Shown here one piece after another: positions 7,712 to 17,761 of a DNA stretch of 64,000 bases. The first letter of the stretch is position 1. The number at the start of each line of letters is the position of its first letter. A program made the translations under genes and the position numbers. This stretch comes from Streptomyces musisoli (GTDB taxonomy: Bacteria > Actinomycetota > Actinomycetes > Streptomycetales > Streptomycetaceae), in contig NZ_JAERRH010000004.1 of assembly GCF_016741855.1 (NCBI RefSeq), forward strand, positions 248,001 through 312,000. The letters are read 5' to 3'. The notes beneath the pieces are model-generated. The model had not been told where the DNA came from. It searched no databases and was given only the letters and a program-made list of their open reading frames with translations.

Positions 7712-8965
7712 GTGACAGCACAGCCCACCGCGGCACACGCCATCGAGACCGTCTTCCGGCTGGAGTCCCCGCGGATCGTCGCCGGTGTGGCCCGCATCGT
7801 GCGGGACATCGGCATCGCCGAGGAACTCGCCCAGGACGCCCTCGTCGCCGCCCTGGAGCGGTGGCCCCGGGACGGGGTCCCCGACAATCCCGGCGCCTGG
7901 CTGACGGCCACCGCCCGGCACCGGGCCGTCGACCTGGTCCGGCGCCGCGAGACCTACGCCCGCAAACTCGCAGAGATCGGCCGGGACCTGGAGACCACGG
8001 CACCGCCCGAGGAGCCGGCCGACCCGGACGACATCGACGACGACCTGCTCCGGCTGGTCTTCACCACCTGCCACCCGGTGCTGTCCCCGGGGGCCCGCAC
8101 CGCGCTCACGCTGCGCCTGGTCGGCGGCCTGACCACGACCGAGATCGCCCGCGCCCACCTGGTCCCCGAGCCGACGATCGCCCAGCGCATCGTCCGCGCC
8201 AAACGCACCCTCGCCACGAAGAACATCGCCTTCGAGGTGCCGTACGGGCCCGACCGGGAGGCCCGCCTCGGCTCCGTCCTGGACGTCATCTACCTGATCT
8301 TCAACGAGGGGTACGCGGCCACCGCCGGCGACGACTGGCTGTGCCCCGGCCTGTGCGAGGACGCGCTGCGGCTGGCCCGCGTCCTGTCCGGGCTGATGCC
8401 CGGGGAACCCGAGGTGCACGGCCTGACCGCGCTGCTGGAGTTCCAGGCGTCCCGCACCGCCGCCCGCACGGGCCCGGACGGCGAGCCGGTGCTGCTGAAG
8501 GACCAGAACCGCCGCCGCTGGAACCGCATGCTCATCGCGCGCGGGGTCCGTGCCCTCGGCCGCGCCGAGGCCACCGCGGCCGGCGCCCCGGGCCCGTACG
8601 CCCTCCAGGCCACCATCGCCGCCTGCCACGCGCACGCGTACACGTACGAGGAGACCGACTGGCGCGCCATCGCCACCCTGTACGGCCTGCTGGCCGCCCG
8701 AGCGCCCTCCCCGGTGGTCGAGCTGAACCGCGCGGTGGCCGTGTCGATGGCCGACGGCCCGGCCGCGGGCCTGGAGCTGGTGGACACCTTGGCCGCCACC
8801 CCCGCGCTGCGCGACTACCACCTGCTGCCCAGCGTCCGCGGCGACCTCCTGGACCGGCTCGGCCGCACCGCCGAGGCCCGCGAGGAGTTCGTCCGCGCGG
8901 CGGGACTGGCCCGCAACGGCAAGGAGCGTGACCTGCTGCTGCGCCGGGCGCGGGAGCACGGCTGA
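7712..8965 (+). CDS. ECF42-family RNA polymerase sigma factor with C-terminal extension
   Basis: A 417-residue sigma-70-family protein of the long ECF42 type. Region 2 (about residues 12-80) contains ELAQDALVAALERWP and the -10-contacting segment DNPGAWLTATARHRAVD; region 4 (about 105-160) has LTTTEIARAHLVPEPTIAQRI as the helix-turn-helix. The remaining 240 residues form the TPR-like extension characteristic of the group, with VLDVIYLIFNEGY at its start. There is no anti-sigma gene nearby, as expected because the C-terminal extension is thought to control activity. The GTG start has a weak GGTGGG site. It converges on the NACHT gene with only 3 bases between stops. Confidence 0.92.
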   Translation: MTAQPTAAHAIETVFRLESPRIVAGVARIVRDIGIAEELAQDALVAALERWPRDGVPDNPGAWLTATARHRAVDLVRRRETYARKLAEIGRDLETTAPPEEPADPDDIDDDLLRLVFTTCHPVLSPGARTALTLRLVGGLTTTEIARAHLVPEPTIAQRIVRAKRTLATKNIAFEVPYGPDREARLGSVLDVIYLIFNEGYAATAGDDWLCPGLCEDALRLARVLSGLMPGEPEVHGLTALLEFQASRTAARTGPDGEPVLLKDQNRRRWNRMLIARGVRALGRAEATAAGAPGPYALQATIAACHAHAYTYEETDWRAIATLYGLLAARAPSPVVELNRAVAVSMADGPAAGLELVDTLAATPALRDYHLLPSVRGDLLDRLGRTAEAREEFVRAAGLARNGKERDLLLRRAREHG

Positions 8966-8968
8966 GGG

Positions 8969-11926
8969 TCAGGGCAGCCGGCGCAGCCATTGCTCCGTCC
9001 GCCACAGCCGTACGGTCATGTCCATGCTGGCGGTGGCGAGGAGGTCGGTGTGTCGCTGGACCCGTCCGGTGTGGTCGAGGGTGACGGGCTCGTTCGTCGC
9101 CGGGTCGAAGACGAGGGCCGAGAACCGGCCGCTCTCGCGGGCGAGGGGAGCCTCGGGGGAGACGCCGGTGGCGGCCGCGTCCCAGACGCTCAGCTCGCTG
9201 CCCGTGCAGGCCGCGAACAGGTCGCCCCGGGGGGAGAAGGCCACTGCCGGTGTCGACGCGGTGTTCGGGGGGCTGCCGCGGAACGGCACCGTCATCCGGT
9301 CCTTCGCGTTCCACAGCTCCACGCCCGCGCTGTCACCGATGGCCAGGAGCGGGTGACGCGGGTGGAACGCGAGGCTGTACACGACGCTGTCCTTCCCGGC
9401 CCGGACCCGGCGGAGGGGGCGCCCGCCGTGCGGCCGCGGGTCCCGCCCGTAGTCCCACAGCCAGACCGTGCCGTCGTCCCCGCCGATGGCGATCCATGTC
9501 TCCCCGCCCGGGTGGAAGGCAACGGCGTTGAGTGTCTCGGACGCCGGGAACACCAGCGAACTCCCGTCCCGGGCGCCGTTGCCGACGGCCGCCGTCACCG
9601 CCGTCGCGGCGCCGGCCGTGAGCACCAGCCGGCGCCGCACCGTGCTCCTCGCCGCGGGCGACGGACCTCCCGCCGGGTACATCGGCCGGCCGGCGAGCGT
9701 CTCCTGGAGCCGGACATGGCGGAACTGGTGGACGCCCCCCGACTGCCGGAGCAGTTCGCGGCGCCGGGCGTCCGCGAGGAAACCGGTGAGCCGGAGCGGA
9801 AGCCGGCCCCGGGCCGCGAGGAAGAGCCGGGTGAGCACGTAACGGGGCCAGGCCCGGGTGAGCAGGAGCAGCAGGCCGAACACGGTGCCGGGGAGCGCCA
9901 CGGTCAGTCCGACCAGTACGGCACGGTTGTCGTTGAAGGGAGCGACCACGGCCTGCCACCGGTCGCCGGCGAGGAGCGCCAGGTTCCCGCTCCCGGGCCA
10001 GCCCGCCCAGTCGTTGACCGCGCGCCCGAGCCACGCGCCCGAGAACATCCCGGCATACCAGCCGAGCAGCCCCGTGGCCGCCACCACGCACCCGGCGACG
10101 GCCGCCCCGGTCAGTGCCGACCGCCGGTCCTGGGCCAGGGAGCCGCGGGGGCTCACCCGTGCCGCGTGGTGCGGCGGTGCGTTGAGCCAGTCGTGCGCGG
10201 CCAGTGCCAGACCCACGACGACCGCCAGGCAGAGGGTGACCGAGCACATCGTGCAGTAGCTCTCGACGGCGTCGAAGGACCACGCGCCGTCGCCCTCGCC
10301 CAGCGCGGTGCCGCCGGCGAGGACGAGGAGCACGGGAGCCGCCGCGAAGGCGGTGAGTTTGGCGCCCGTGCCGAAACCGCGCCGCAGCCGGCCGAGCGAC
10401 CCCTCGACGGTGAACGACAGCCGGCCCGGGGTGTTCCCGGGCACGCAGTACCAGACGATCACGGACAGCAGCGCGAAACCGCCCCCGACGAACCCGCCGA
10501 TCAACGGGAGTTCGCTCGTCGCGTCCCTGCCGAGGGCACCGGTGACCACGATCCAGCCCAGGGCCCCGAGCCCGAGCACCAGCCCGGCCACGATGCCGAG
10601 CGCGGGCGGGAACCACGGGGACAGCAGCCGCTCGCTCATCCGCCACCAGGCGAGGTCCCGCTCCCGGTGGTCGTGCAGATAGCGGGCGAGGAACGTCAGC
10701 CAGGTCCGCGCCTGTGCGGCGGTCCAGCGACTGTCCGGCGGGCCGCTGCCCGGCGGGCCGGGGGCGGGGGCGTACGCGGCGTCGATCAGCAGGTCGGTGA
10801 GGTGCTGTTCGACGGCGAACCGGCAGTCGAAGCGCGCGCCGTCCAGGAGTTCGGCCGGGTCCAGCGGGAGGCGTTGGTAGACGAGCCGGGCCGAGGTCAC
10901 CATCAGGGGCGTGGACAGGGCGTCGGCCACCGGGCTGTCGCGTGCGGAGCGCAGATGCGCGTAGACGGGGGACCAGTCGGTCCCCGGGGGCCAGTCGACG
11001 TCCCGCAGGTAGGCGGTCACGTCGTCGGGGGAGACGGGGGACACCTCGACGACCGGGGCGTCGCGCAGGGCCGGGGCCCCGCCGCGGATCAGATCCTCGT
11101 ATTCGGCCGCCCGGCAGGTGACCACGATCGGGCGGTCCGCGCCGATCGCGGCGTTGATGCCGCGGACGGCACTGCGCCGGGCCGACTCCGGGATCTCGTC
11201 CAGCCCGTCCAGGACGGGCAGCAGCAGACCGTGGGCGAGCAGGGTGCGGGGGATCTCCGGCCGGCTGCTGTAGTGGGGGAGGGCCAGTGTGGCGACGATC
11301 CAGTCGTCGAGCGGCTCGCGGACCGGGTCCCAGGACGAGGCGGGCAGCAGGACCGGGACGGGGCCGCCGGGCTCGCGCGCGGCGAGCAGACCGAGGGTGA
11401 GCAGGATCGCCAGCACGCTCTTGCCGGAGCCGGGTTCGCCGATGGCGACGAGCCGGCGGTTGGGCAAGCGGGCGTAGCCGTCGGCGAGTTGTCCGATCAC
11501 CTCGTCGAAGCGGCCGTGGAGCCTGCCGTCGAGCCGGACGCGCAGCACCCGGCTGTCCGCGCCGCGCGGCAGCTGGGCGACGTCCCGGCCGGTGGCCCGC
11601 CAGGCCAGCGGCAGCACCCGGGGGTCGCGCAGTCCACGGGCGGAGGCCTCGTCGAGCCACTGTTCGCGGACGACGACGGCCAGGTCGTCGGCGAGCGTGC
11701 CCGGTTCCGGCGGGGCCTGCTCCTGGCGGAAGAAGTCGACCAGGGCGAGGAGGAGACCGAGCACACCGGCGAACAGGCTGCCCACCGTGGCGATCTGGTT
11801 CGCGGTGTCCTCGTCCCGGGCGATCAGCATCCACCCGGCGAGCCCCGCACACGCGACCGCGGTGGCCAGGAGCAGGGCGTCGCGGACGAGTCGCCGCCGG
11901 GACCGTCGCCTCGTACTCCACGTCAC
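8969..11926 (-). CDS. membrane NACHT NTPase with C-terminal WD40 repeats
   Basis: A 985-residue STAND-type protein. Two N-terminal membrane segments (about residues 15-35 and 44-65) precede a NACHT domain with Walker A GEPGSGKS (163-170) and Walker B LLLPVLDGLDEIPE (about 234-246), then TCRAAEYEDLI in the sensor region. Several membrane spans follow (about residues 430-700), then about four or five WD40-like blades from residue 790 (AVAFHPGG, WLWDY, LAFHPRHP, VELWN, VAFSPRGD, SVWDA, VRLWRTE). NACHT proteins are signalling or defence NTPases, but no effector domain or partner is visible, so its role is open. There are too few blades for a standard seven-bladed propeller. The GTG start lacks a strong Shine-Dalgarno. 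Confidence 0.88.
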   Translation of the reverse strand: MTWSTRRRSRRRLVRDALLLATAVACAGLAGWMLIARDEDTANQIATVGSLFAGVLGLLLALVDFFRQEQAPPEPGTLADDLAVVVREQWLDEASARGLRDPRVLPLAWRATGRDVAQLPRGADSRVLRVRLDGRLHGRFDEVIGQLADGYARLPNRRLVAIGEPGSGKSVLAILLTLGLLAAREPGGPVPVLLPASSWDPVREPLDDWIVATLALPHYSSRPEIPRTLLAHGLLLPVLDGLDEIPESARRSAVRGINAAIGADRPIVVTCRAAEYEDLIRGGAPALRDAPVVEVSPVSPDDVTAYLRDVDWPPGTDWSPVYAHLRSARDSPVADALSTPLMVTSARLVYQRLPLDPAELLDGARFDCRFAVEQHLTDLLIDAAYAPAPGPPGSGPPDSRWTAAQARTWLTFLARYLHDHRERDLAWWRMSERLLSPWFPPALGIVAGLVLGLGALGWIVVTGALGRDATSELPLIGGFVGGGFALLSVIVWYCVPGNTPGRLSFTVEGSLGRLRRGFGTGAKLTAFAAAPVLLVLAGGTALGEGDGAWSFDAVESYCTMCSVTLCLAVVVGLALAAHDWLNAPPHHAARVSPRGSLAQDRRSALTGAAVAGCVVAATGLLGWYAGMFSGAWLGRAVNDWAGWPGSGNLALLAGDRWQAVVAPFNDNRAVLVGLTVALPGTVFGLLLLLTRAWPRYVLTRLFLAARGRLPLRLTGFLADARRRELLRQSGGVHQFRHVRLQETLAGRPMYPAGGPSPAARSTVRRRLVLTAGAATAVTAAVGNGARDGSSLVFPASETLNAVAFHPGGETWIAIGGDDGTVWLWDYGRDPRPHGGRPLRRVRAGKDSVVYSLAFHPRHPLLAIGDSAGVELWNAKDRMTVPFRGSPPNTASTPAVAFSPRGDLFAACTGSELSVWDAAATGVSPEAPLARESGRFSALVFDPATNEPVTLDHTGRVQRHTDLLATASMDMTVRLWRTEQWLRRLP

Positions 11927-11973
11927 GGCAGCATCGTGCGGTGCCGTCGGCGGCGGCGTCCGGCCAAGTGCGC

Positions 11974-12224
11974 GGGCGTCACCCCAACGGATGGCCGATC
12001 AGCATCGTCGGTGCCGGGCGTCATCCCGACGGACGGCGGATCAGCATCGTCGGTGCCGGGCGTCATCCCGACGGACGGCGGATCAGCATCGTCGGTGCCG
12101 GGCGTCATCCCGACGGACGGCGGATCAGCATCGTCGGTGCCGGGCGTCATCCCGACGGATGGCCGATCAGCATCGTCGGTGCCGGGCGTCATCCCGACGG
12201 ATGGCCGATCAGCATCGTCGGTGC
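11974..12224. repeat. 42-bp tandem repeat, six copies, at the 3' end of the methyltransferase gene
   Basis: The core CAGCATCGTCGG recurs at 12000, 12042, 12084, 12126, 12168 and 12210, exactly every 42 bases. The last copy is the end of the methyltransferase reading frame, and each upstream copy carries the same terminal codons and stop in the minus direction. The array therefore looks like repeated duplication of the final codons of that gene into its downstream region. Confidence 0.95.
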
Positions 12225-13355
12225 CCCCGCCACCCGGGTCAGGAAGACCGTGGCCGCGTTCGGGCCCTGCGGTTTGACCTTGCGGCGCAGTTCCTCCGGC
12301 TCGACCGCCGAGCCGCGCTTTTTCACGGTCAGCGTGCCGACCTCGCGCTCCCGCAGCAGGGCCTTCAGCTTCTTGAGGTTGAAGGGGAGCCGGTCGGTGA
12401 TCTCGTAGCCGGTGGCGTACGGAGTGGGCCGCGGCTCGTCGGCGGTGACGTACGCGATGGTCGCGTCGAGGAGACCGCCGCCGACCTCCTCGGCCACCTC
12501 CGCCACCAGGTGCGCGCGGATCACGGCGCCGTCCGGCTCGTACAGGTACCGTCCCACCGGGCGCACTCGGGGGTCGGGCAGCCCGCGGCCGAGCAGTGTG
12601 CGCGGACCCGGCAGCAGGGTGGCCCGCACGGCGCCGGGCGTGCCGGTGCCGAACCACAGCACCGCCTCCTTCACGTCCCCGCCGTCGGAGATCCACTCGG
12701 CCTCGGCGCCGTCCGGGACCACCTCGTGCGGGATGCCCGGGGCGATCTTCAGGGCGGCGCGGGGCGCCCCGGCGGCCGTCTCGACCGCCCAGGACAGCGG
12801 CGGCGAGTACGCCTCCGGGTCGAAGACCCTCCCCCGGCCGCCGCGCCGGGCCGGGTCCACGAACACCGCGTCGTACCCGGCGGTGTCCACCTCCGTGACG
12901 TCGGCCTCCCGCACCTCGATCAGCCCGGCCAGTCCCAGCGCCTCGGCGTTCGCCCGGGCCACCGCCGCCGTCAGCGGGTCCCGGTCCACGGCCAGCACCC
13001 GGATCCCGGCCCGCGCCAGCGCGACGGCGTCCCCGCCGATGCCGCAGCACAGGTCGGCGACGGAGGTCACGCCCAGCTCGGCCAGCCGCCGGGCCCGGTA
13101 CGTCGCCACGGTGGTCCGCGTCGACTGCTCGACCCCGTTCGGGGTGAAGAACATGCGCCCGGCGTCCTCGGCCCCGAACTTCGCCACCGCCCGCTGCCGC
13201 AGCCGGGCCTGGCCGAGCGCGGCCGACACCAGCTCGGCCGGGTGGTCACGGCGCAGCCGGGTGGCCACGGCCAGCTCCTGCGCGGGCGCGGTGTCGCGCA
13301 CCTCGTCGAGGAGGGCGCGGCCTTCGGGGGTGAGGAGCAGAGCGAGGTCGTTCAC
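12189..13355 (-). CDS. class I SAM-dependent methyltransferase with THUMP-like domain
   Basis: A 388-residue predicted methyltransferase. The SAM-binding motif I is VADLCCGIGGDAVALAR and motif II VLAVDRD; YDAVFVDPARRG acts as motif IV. The C-terminal part (RYLYEPDGAVIRAHLVAEVA, LPFNLKKLKALLRE, GTLTVKKRGSAVEPEELRR) is the THUMP-like extension of this actinobacterial family; RNA is the likely substrate but this is inferred. The GTG start at 13355 has no Shine-Dalgarno, but a -10-like CACAAT lies exactly six bases upstream, so the transcript may be leaderless. The last codons lie within the 42-bp repeat. Confidence 0.88.
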   Translation of the reverse strand: MNDLALLLTPEGRALLDEVRDTAPAQELAVATRLRRDHPAELVSAALGQARLRQRAVAKFGAEDAGRMFFTPNGVEQSTRTTVATYRARRLAELGVTSVADLCCGIGGDAVALARAGIRVLAVDRDPLTAAVARANAEALGLAGLIEVREADVTEVDTAGYDAVFVDPARRGGRGRVFDPEAYSPPLSWAVETAAGAPRAALKIAPGIPHEVVPDGAEAEWISDGGDVKEAVLWFGTGTPGAVRATLLPGPRTLLGRGLPDPRVRPVGRYLYEPDGAVIRAHLVAEVAEEVGGGLLDATIAYVTADEPRPTPYATGYEITDRLPFNLKKLKALLREREVGTLTVKKRGSAVEPEELRRKVKPQGPNAATVFLTRVAGAPTMLIGHPSG

Positions 13356-13445
13356 CGGGTCATTGTGGGCCAGTCGGTGGATGGTGCGCCTCCGGCGGCG
13401 GTGTCGGCCCGGGTCGAGGGCCGGGGCCTGGGAGGATCCGGCACC

Positions 13446-14357
13446 ATGCGAGCAGTAGTACAAAATGACAAAAGTCGGACGCGCTTCCGGCGGCTGGCCC
13501 TGGGCGGCGGAGCCGCCGCGCTCGCCACCGCCGCCCTGCTCTCCGGCTGCGCCGGCCCGGACTCGGTGCGTTCGGCGCCCGTCAGGCGCGACCCCGCGCA
13601 GGCCCCGGGACCCGAGGCCCGCCAGGCCGCCGAACACGCCCGGCTGGCCGCCGCCGCCCGGCGCTGGGGACTGGACCGGACTCCGCTGGCGCCCCCGCCG
13701 CCACCGGCGAAGAAGCCGAGGATCACCGCCCGCGACGGATTCGAGGTGGACCACCAGGAGGACTGGGACCTGCCCCCGGTCTTCACCACCGTGCCCACCG
13801 ACCAGAAGGTCGTGTTCCTGACCATCGACGACGGCGCCGAGAAGGACCCGCGGTTCCTCGCCATGATGCGGGAGCTGAACGTCCCTTACACCGCCTTCCT
13901 CAGCAACTACCTGGTGAAGGACGACTACGGGTATTTCCGCAGGATGCGCGCCTACGGCAACACGCTCAACAACCACACCCTGCACCACCCCTACCTGCCG
14001 GGCCTGTCCTACGAGGAGCAGCGGGACGAGATCTGCGGCATGCAGGAGGTCATGAGGAAGCAGTTCGGCAAGGCACCCACGGTCTTCCGCCCGCCCTACG
14101 GCAACTACAACCAGGACACCCTCGTCGCCGCCAAGTCCTGCGGCATCAAGTACGCGCCGATCTGGAACGAGGAGGTCTTCGTCGACCACTGGGAGTACCG
14201 CGAGGACGACCAGCGGATGCGCCGGGGCGACATCGTCCTCACCCACTTCCGCGGCCGGGACGACTGGAACGGCACGATGGTGGACGACATGCGCCGTTTC
14301 CTGAACAAGGTCACGCGCGAGGGCTACGCCGTGGCCCGCCTGGAGGACTACCTGTGA
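13446..14357 (+). CDS. polysaccharide deacetylase lipoprotein (NodB/CE4 family)
   Basis: A 303-residue predicted lipoprotein with a twin-Arg-containing N-terminus and lipobox LLSGC (Cys near 35), then a Pro-rich linker and a NodB homology domain. CE4 motifs visible: TIDDGAEK (motif 1), NHTLHH (motif 2, metal-binding His pair), RPPYGNYN (motif 3) and DIVLTHFRG (motif 5, catalytic His). It probably removes acetyl groups from cell-wall glycan at the outer membrane face. ATG at 13446 gives a good signal sequence. Its stop overlaps the first GTG of the triplicated start module of the next gene, a paralogue. Confidence 0.92.
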   Translation: MRAVVQNDKSRTRFRRLALGGGAAALATAALLSGCAGPDSVRSAPVRRDPAQAPGPEARQAAEHARLAAAARRWGLDRTPLAPPPPPAKKPRITARDGFEVDHQEDWDLPPVFTTVPTDQKVVFLTIDDGAEKDPRFLAMMRELNVPYTAFLSNYLVKDDYGYFRRMRAYGNTLNNHTLHHPYLPGLSYEEQRDEICGMQEVMRKQFGKAPTVFRPPYGNYNQDTLVAAKSCGIKYAPIWNEEVFVDHWEYREDDQRMRRGDIVLTHFRGRDDWNGTMVDDMRRFLNKVTREGYAVARLEDYL

Positions 14358-14426
14358 GGCGCGGTGGCCTGCCTGGAGGGCTACCTGTGAGGCGTGGTGG
14401 CCTGCCTGGAGGGCTAGCTGTGAGGC
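14338..14426 (+). repeat. 33-bp tandem repeat carrying a ribosome-binding site and GTG start
   Basis: A 33-bp unit containing CCTGGAGG and, seven to eight bases later, GTGAGGCG occurs three times, giving GTG codons at 14354, 14387 and 14420. The first copy coincides with the end and stop of the upstream deacetylase gene. Copies are in frame with each other (11 codons) and with the next gene, so that gene has three consecutive initiation sites. Confidence 0.9.
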
Positions 14427-15232
14427 GCGTGCGGGGCCCGGCCGCGGTCCTCGCCGCGGCCCTGCTCCTCACGGGCTGCGCCCAGTCCGTCGACCCCATC
14501 GAACGCCTCGGCAAGAAGGCCGCCGAAGGGGTACGCCCGCACCGCTCGGCCGCCGGCCGCGGCTACCGGCACTGGGGCCTGGTCCGGCCGCTCGCCCGCT
14601 CCCCGGTGCACCCGGACCGGCCGCTCGCCGAGCACCCGGGGGCGCACACGCCGCCCCCGGTGGTCGACCACGTCCCCACCCGCGACCCGGTCGTCTTCCT
14701 GACCTATGACGACGGCGCGGAGCGGGATCCCCGCTTCGTCGACATGGTCCGCGAACTCCGGCTCCCCGTCACCCTGTTCCTCACCGACAGCGTCGCCGCC
14801 CCCGGCTACGGCCACTTCGCCCGCCTGCGCGCCCTCGGCGCCGGCATCCAGAACCACACCGTCGACCACCGCGCCCCGGCCGGACTGCCGTACGCCGAGC
14901 AGCGCGCCGAGATCTGCGGCCAGCAGGACCGGCTCCGCACCCGCCTCGGCGTCCGCCCCCGGCTCTTCCGCCCGCCCTACGGCTCCTACGACCCCACCAC
15001 CCTGCGTGCCGCGGCCGACTGCGGGATCACCGCGCTCGTCCTGTGGCGCGCCGCTCTCACCCCGGCCGGCCTCGCCTGCCCCCACGGCCCCCGCCGGCTC
15101 CGCCCCGGCGACATCGTCCTGGTGGGCCCCGGCGAGTCGAAGGACCTCTCCCTGCGGGAGCGCACGGCACGGGTGCTGAGAGCGGCACAGCAGGAGGGCC
15201 TGACGGCGGGCCGCCTCGAGGACTACCTGTAG
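14420..15232 (+). CDS. polysaccharide deacetylase-like lipoprotein lacking motif 5 His
   Basis: A 270-residue paralogue of the preceding protein, with signal sequence and lipobox LLLTGC. Motifs 1-3 are present (TYDDGAER, NHTVDH, RPPYGSYD), but motif 5 reads DIVLVGPGE instead of DIVLTH, so the catalytic His is missing; it may be inactive or use different chemistry. GTG 14420 is chosen because it gives the cleanest signal peptide, but the in-frame GTGs at 14387 and 14354 also have GGAGG sites and would add RRGGLPGGL-type repeats at the N-terminus. It is translationally coupled to the upstream gene. Confidence 0.88.
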   Translation: MRRVRGPAAVLAAALLLTGCAQSVDPIERLGKKAAEGVRPHRSAAGRGYRHWGLVRPLARSPVHPDRPLAEHPGAHTPPPVVDHVPTRDPVVFLTYDDGAERDPRFVDMVRELRLPVTLFLTDSVAAPGYGHFARLRALGAGIQNHTVDHRAPAGLPYAEQRAEICGQQDRLRTRLGVRPRLFRPPYGSYDPTTLRAAADCGITALVLWRAALTPAGLACPHGPRRLRPGDIVLVGPGESKDLSLRERTARVLRAAQQEGLTAGRLEDYL

Positions 15233-15456
15233 AGAACCGGCCCGACCGAAGAAGGCCTAGTCCGACCGAGGAGCCCCCGATTCGAGGAGATCCGGCCCGA
15301 CCGCAAAAGGACCAGCCCGTCCGGCGTTTGAGGACGAGGGCCGCCAGGCCCGACAGCGGGGGTCCGGGGGCGGCAGCCCCCGAGGACAGCGGGCCCGGAA
15401 CCGGGCGCCCAGGACGCCCCGCGCGCACCGTTCCCGGCCGACGCGCCGCACGGCAA
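15233..15456. repeat. intergenic region with a dispersed Streptomyces repeat
   Basis: About 15317-15395 holds the element beginning AGCCCGTCCGGCGTTTGAGG and ending in a GGGGTCCGGGGGCGGCAGCC stretch, which I recognise as a very common intergenic repeat of streptomycete genomes. It can fold into GC-rich hairpins and may act as a terminator after the deacetylase genes. No gene is visible in this region. Confidence 0.6.
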
Positions 15457-15483
15457 TTGGCACTCCGCTTGACCGAGTGCTAA
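15457..15483. promoter_or_regulatory. CIRCE operator 1 (HrcA) upstream of groES
   Basis: TTGGCACTC-N9-GAGTGCTAA, a near-consensus CIRCE element bound by the heat-shock repressor HrcA. It overlaps the -35 hexamer TTGACC (15469-15474), so binding should block RNA polymerase. Confidence 0.95.
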
Positions 15484-15498
15484 CCCCGGTCATAGTCT
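15469..15498 (+). promoter_or_regulatory. groES-groEL promoter
   Basis: TTGACC (15469-15474) followed after 16-18 bases by CATAGT/TAGTCT (15491-15498). The core lies between the two CIRCE elements, as in other streptomycete groESL operons. Confidence 0.75.
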
Positions 15499-15503
15499 CG
15501 GCT

Positions 15504-15530
15504 CTGGCACTCCGCAGGTGAGAGTGCCAA
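15504..15530. promoter_or_regulatory. CIRCE operator 2 (HrcA) upstream of groES
   Basis: CTGGCACTC-N9-GAGTGCCAA, a second CIRCE palindrome at the expected transcription start, with symmetric TGGCACTC/GAGTGCCA arms. Paired CIRCE elements suggest tight heat-shock repression. Confidence 0.93.
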
Positions 15531-15630
15531 CAAACGCGACGGGCAGGTCCGGCACCCGCGACGACGGATCGACCTGGTCGCCACCTCAGACAGTTAACCC
15601 CGTGAGATCTCCGAAGGGGGAGGTCGGATC

Positions 15631-17687
<2,057 letters not shown>

Positions 17688-17705
17688 GGCGAACCGCCCG
17701 TGAGT

Positions 17706-17741
17706 GAAGGCCCGGTACCCCGCCGAGGGGGCCGGGCCTTC
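17706..17741 (+). terminator. terminator after groEL
   Basis: GAAGGCCCGG (17706-17715) pairs with CCGGGCCTTC (17732-17741), with an inner CCCC/GGGG extension. It lies between the converging groEL and cyclase-like genes and can serve both strands. Confidence 0.8.
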
Positions 17742-17761
17742 GCCCTGTCCGCCCGCCCGGC

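Noticed and set aside
11974..12224. CRISPR array
   Set aside because: The 42-bp units are contiguous with no unique spacers and include the end of a coding frame; no cas genes are nearby.
8990..12277. Long plus-strand open frame opposite the NACHT gene
   Set aside because: It is an antisense shadow caused by GC-rich codon bias; the minus strand carries clear NACHT and WD40 motifs.
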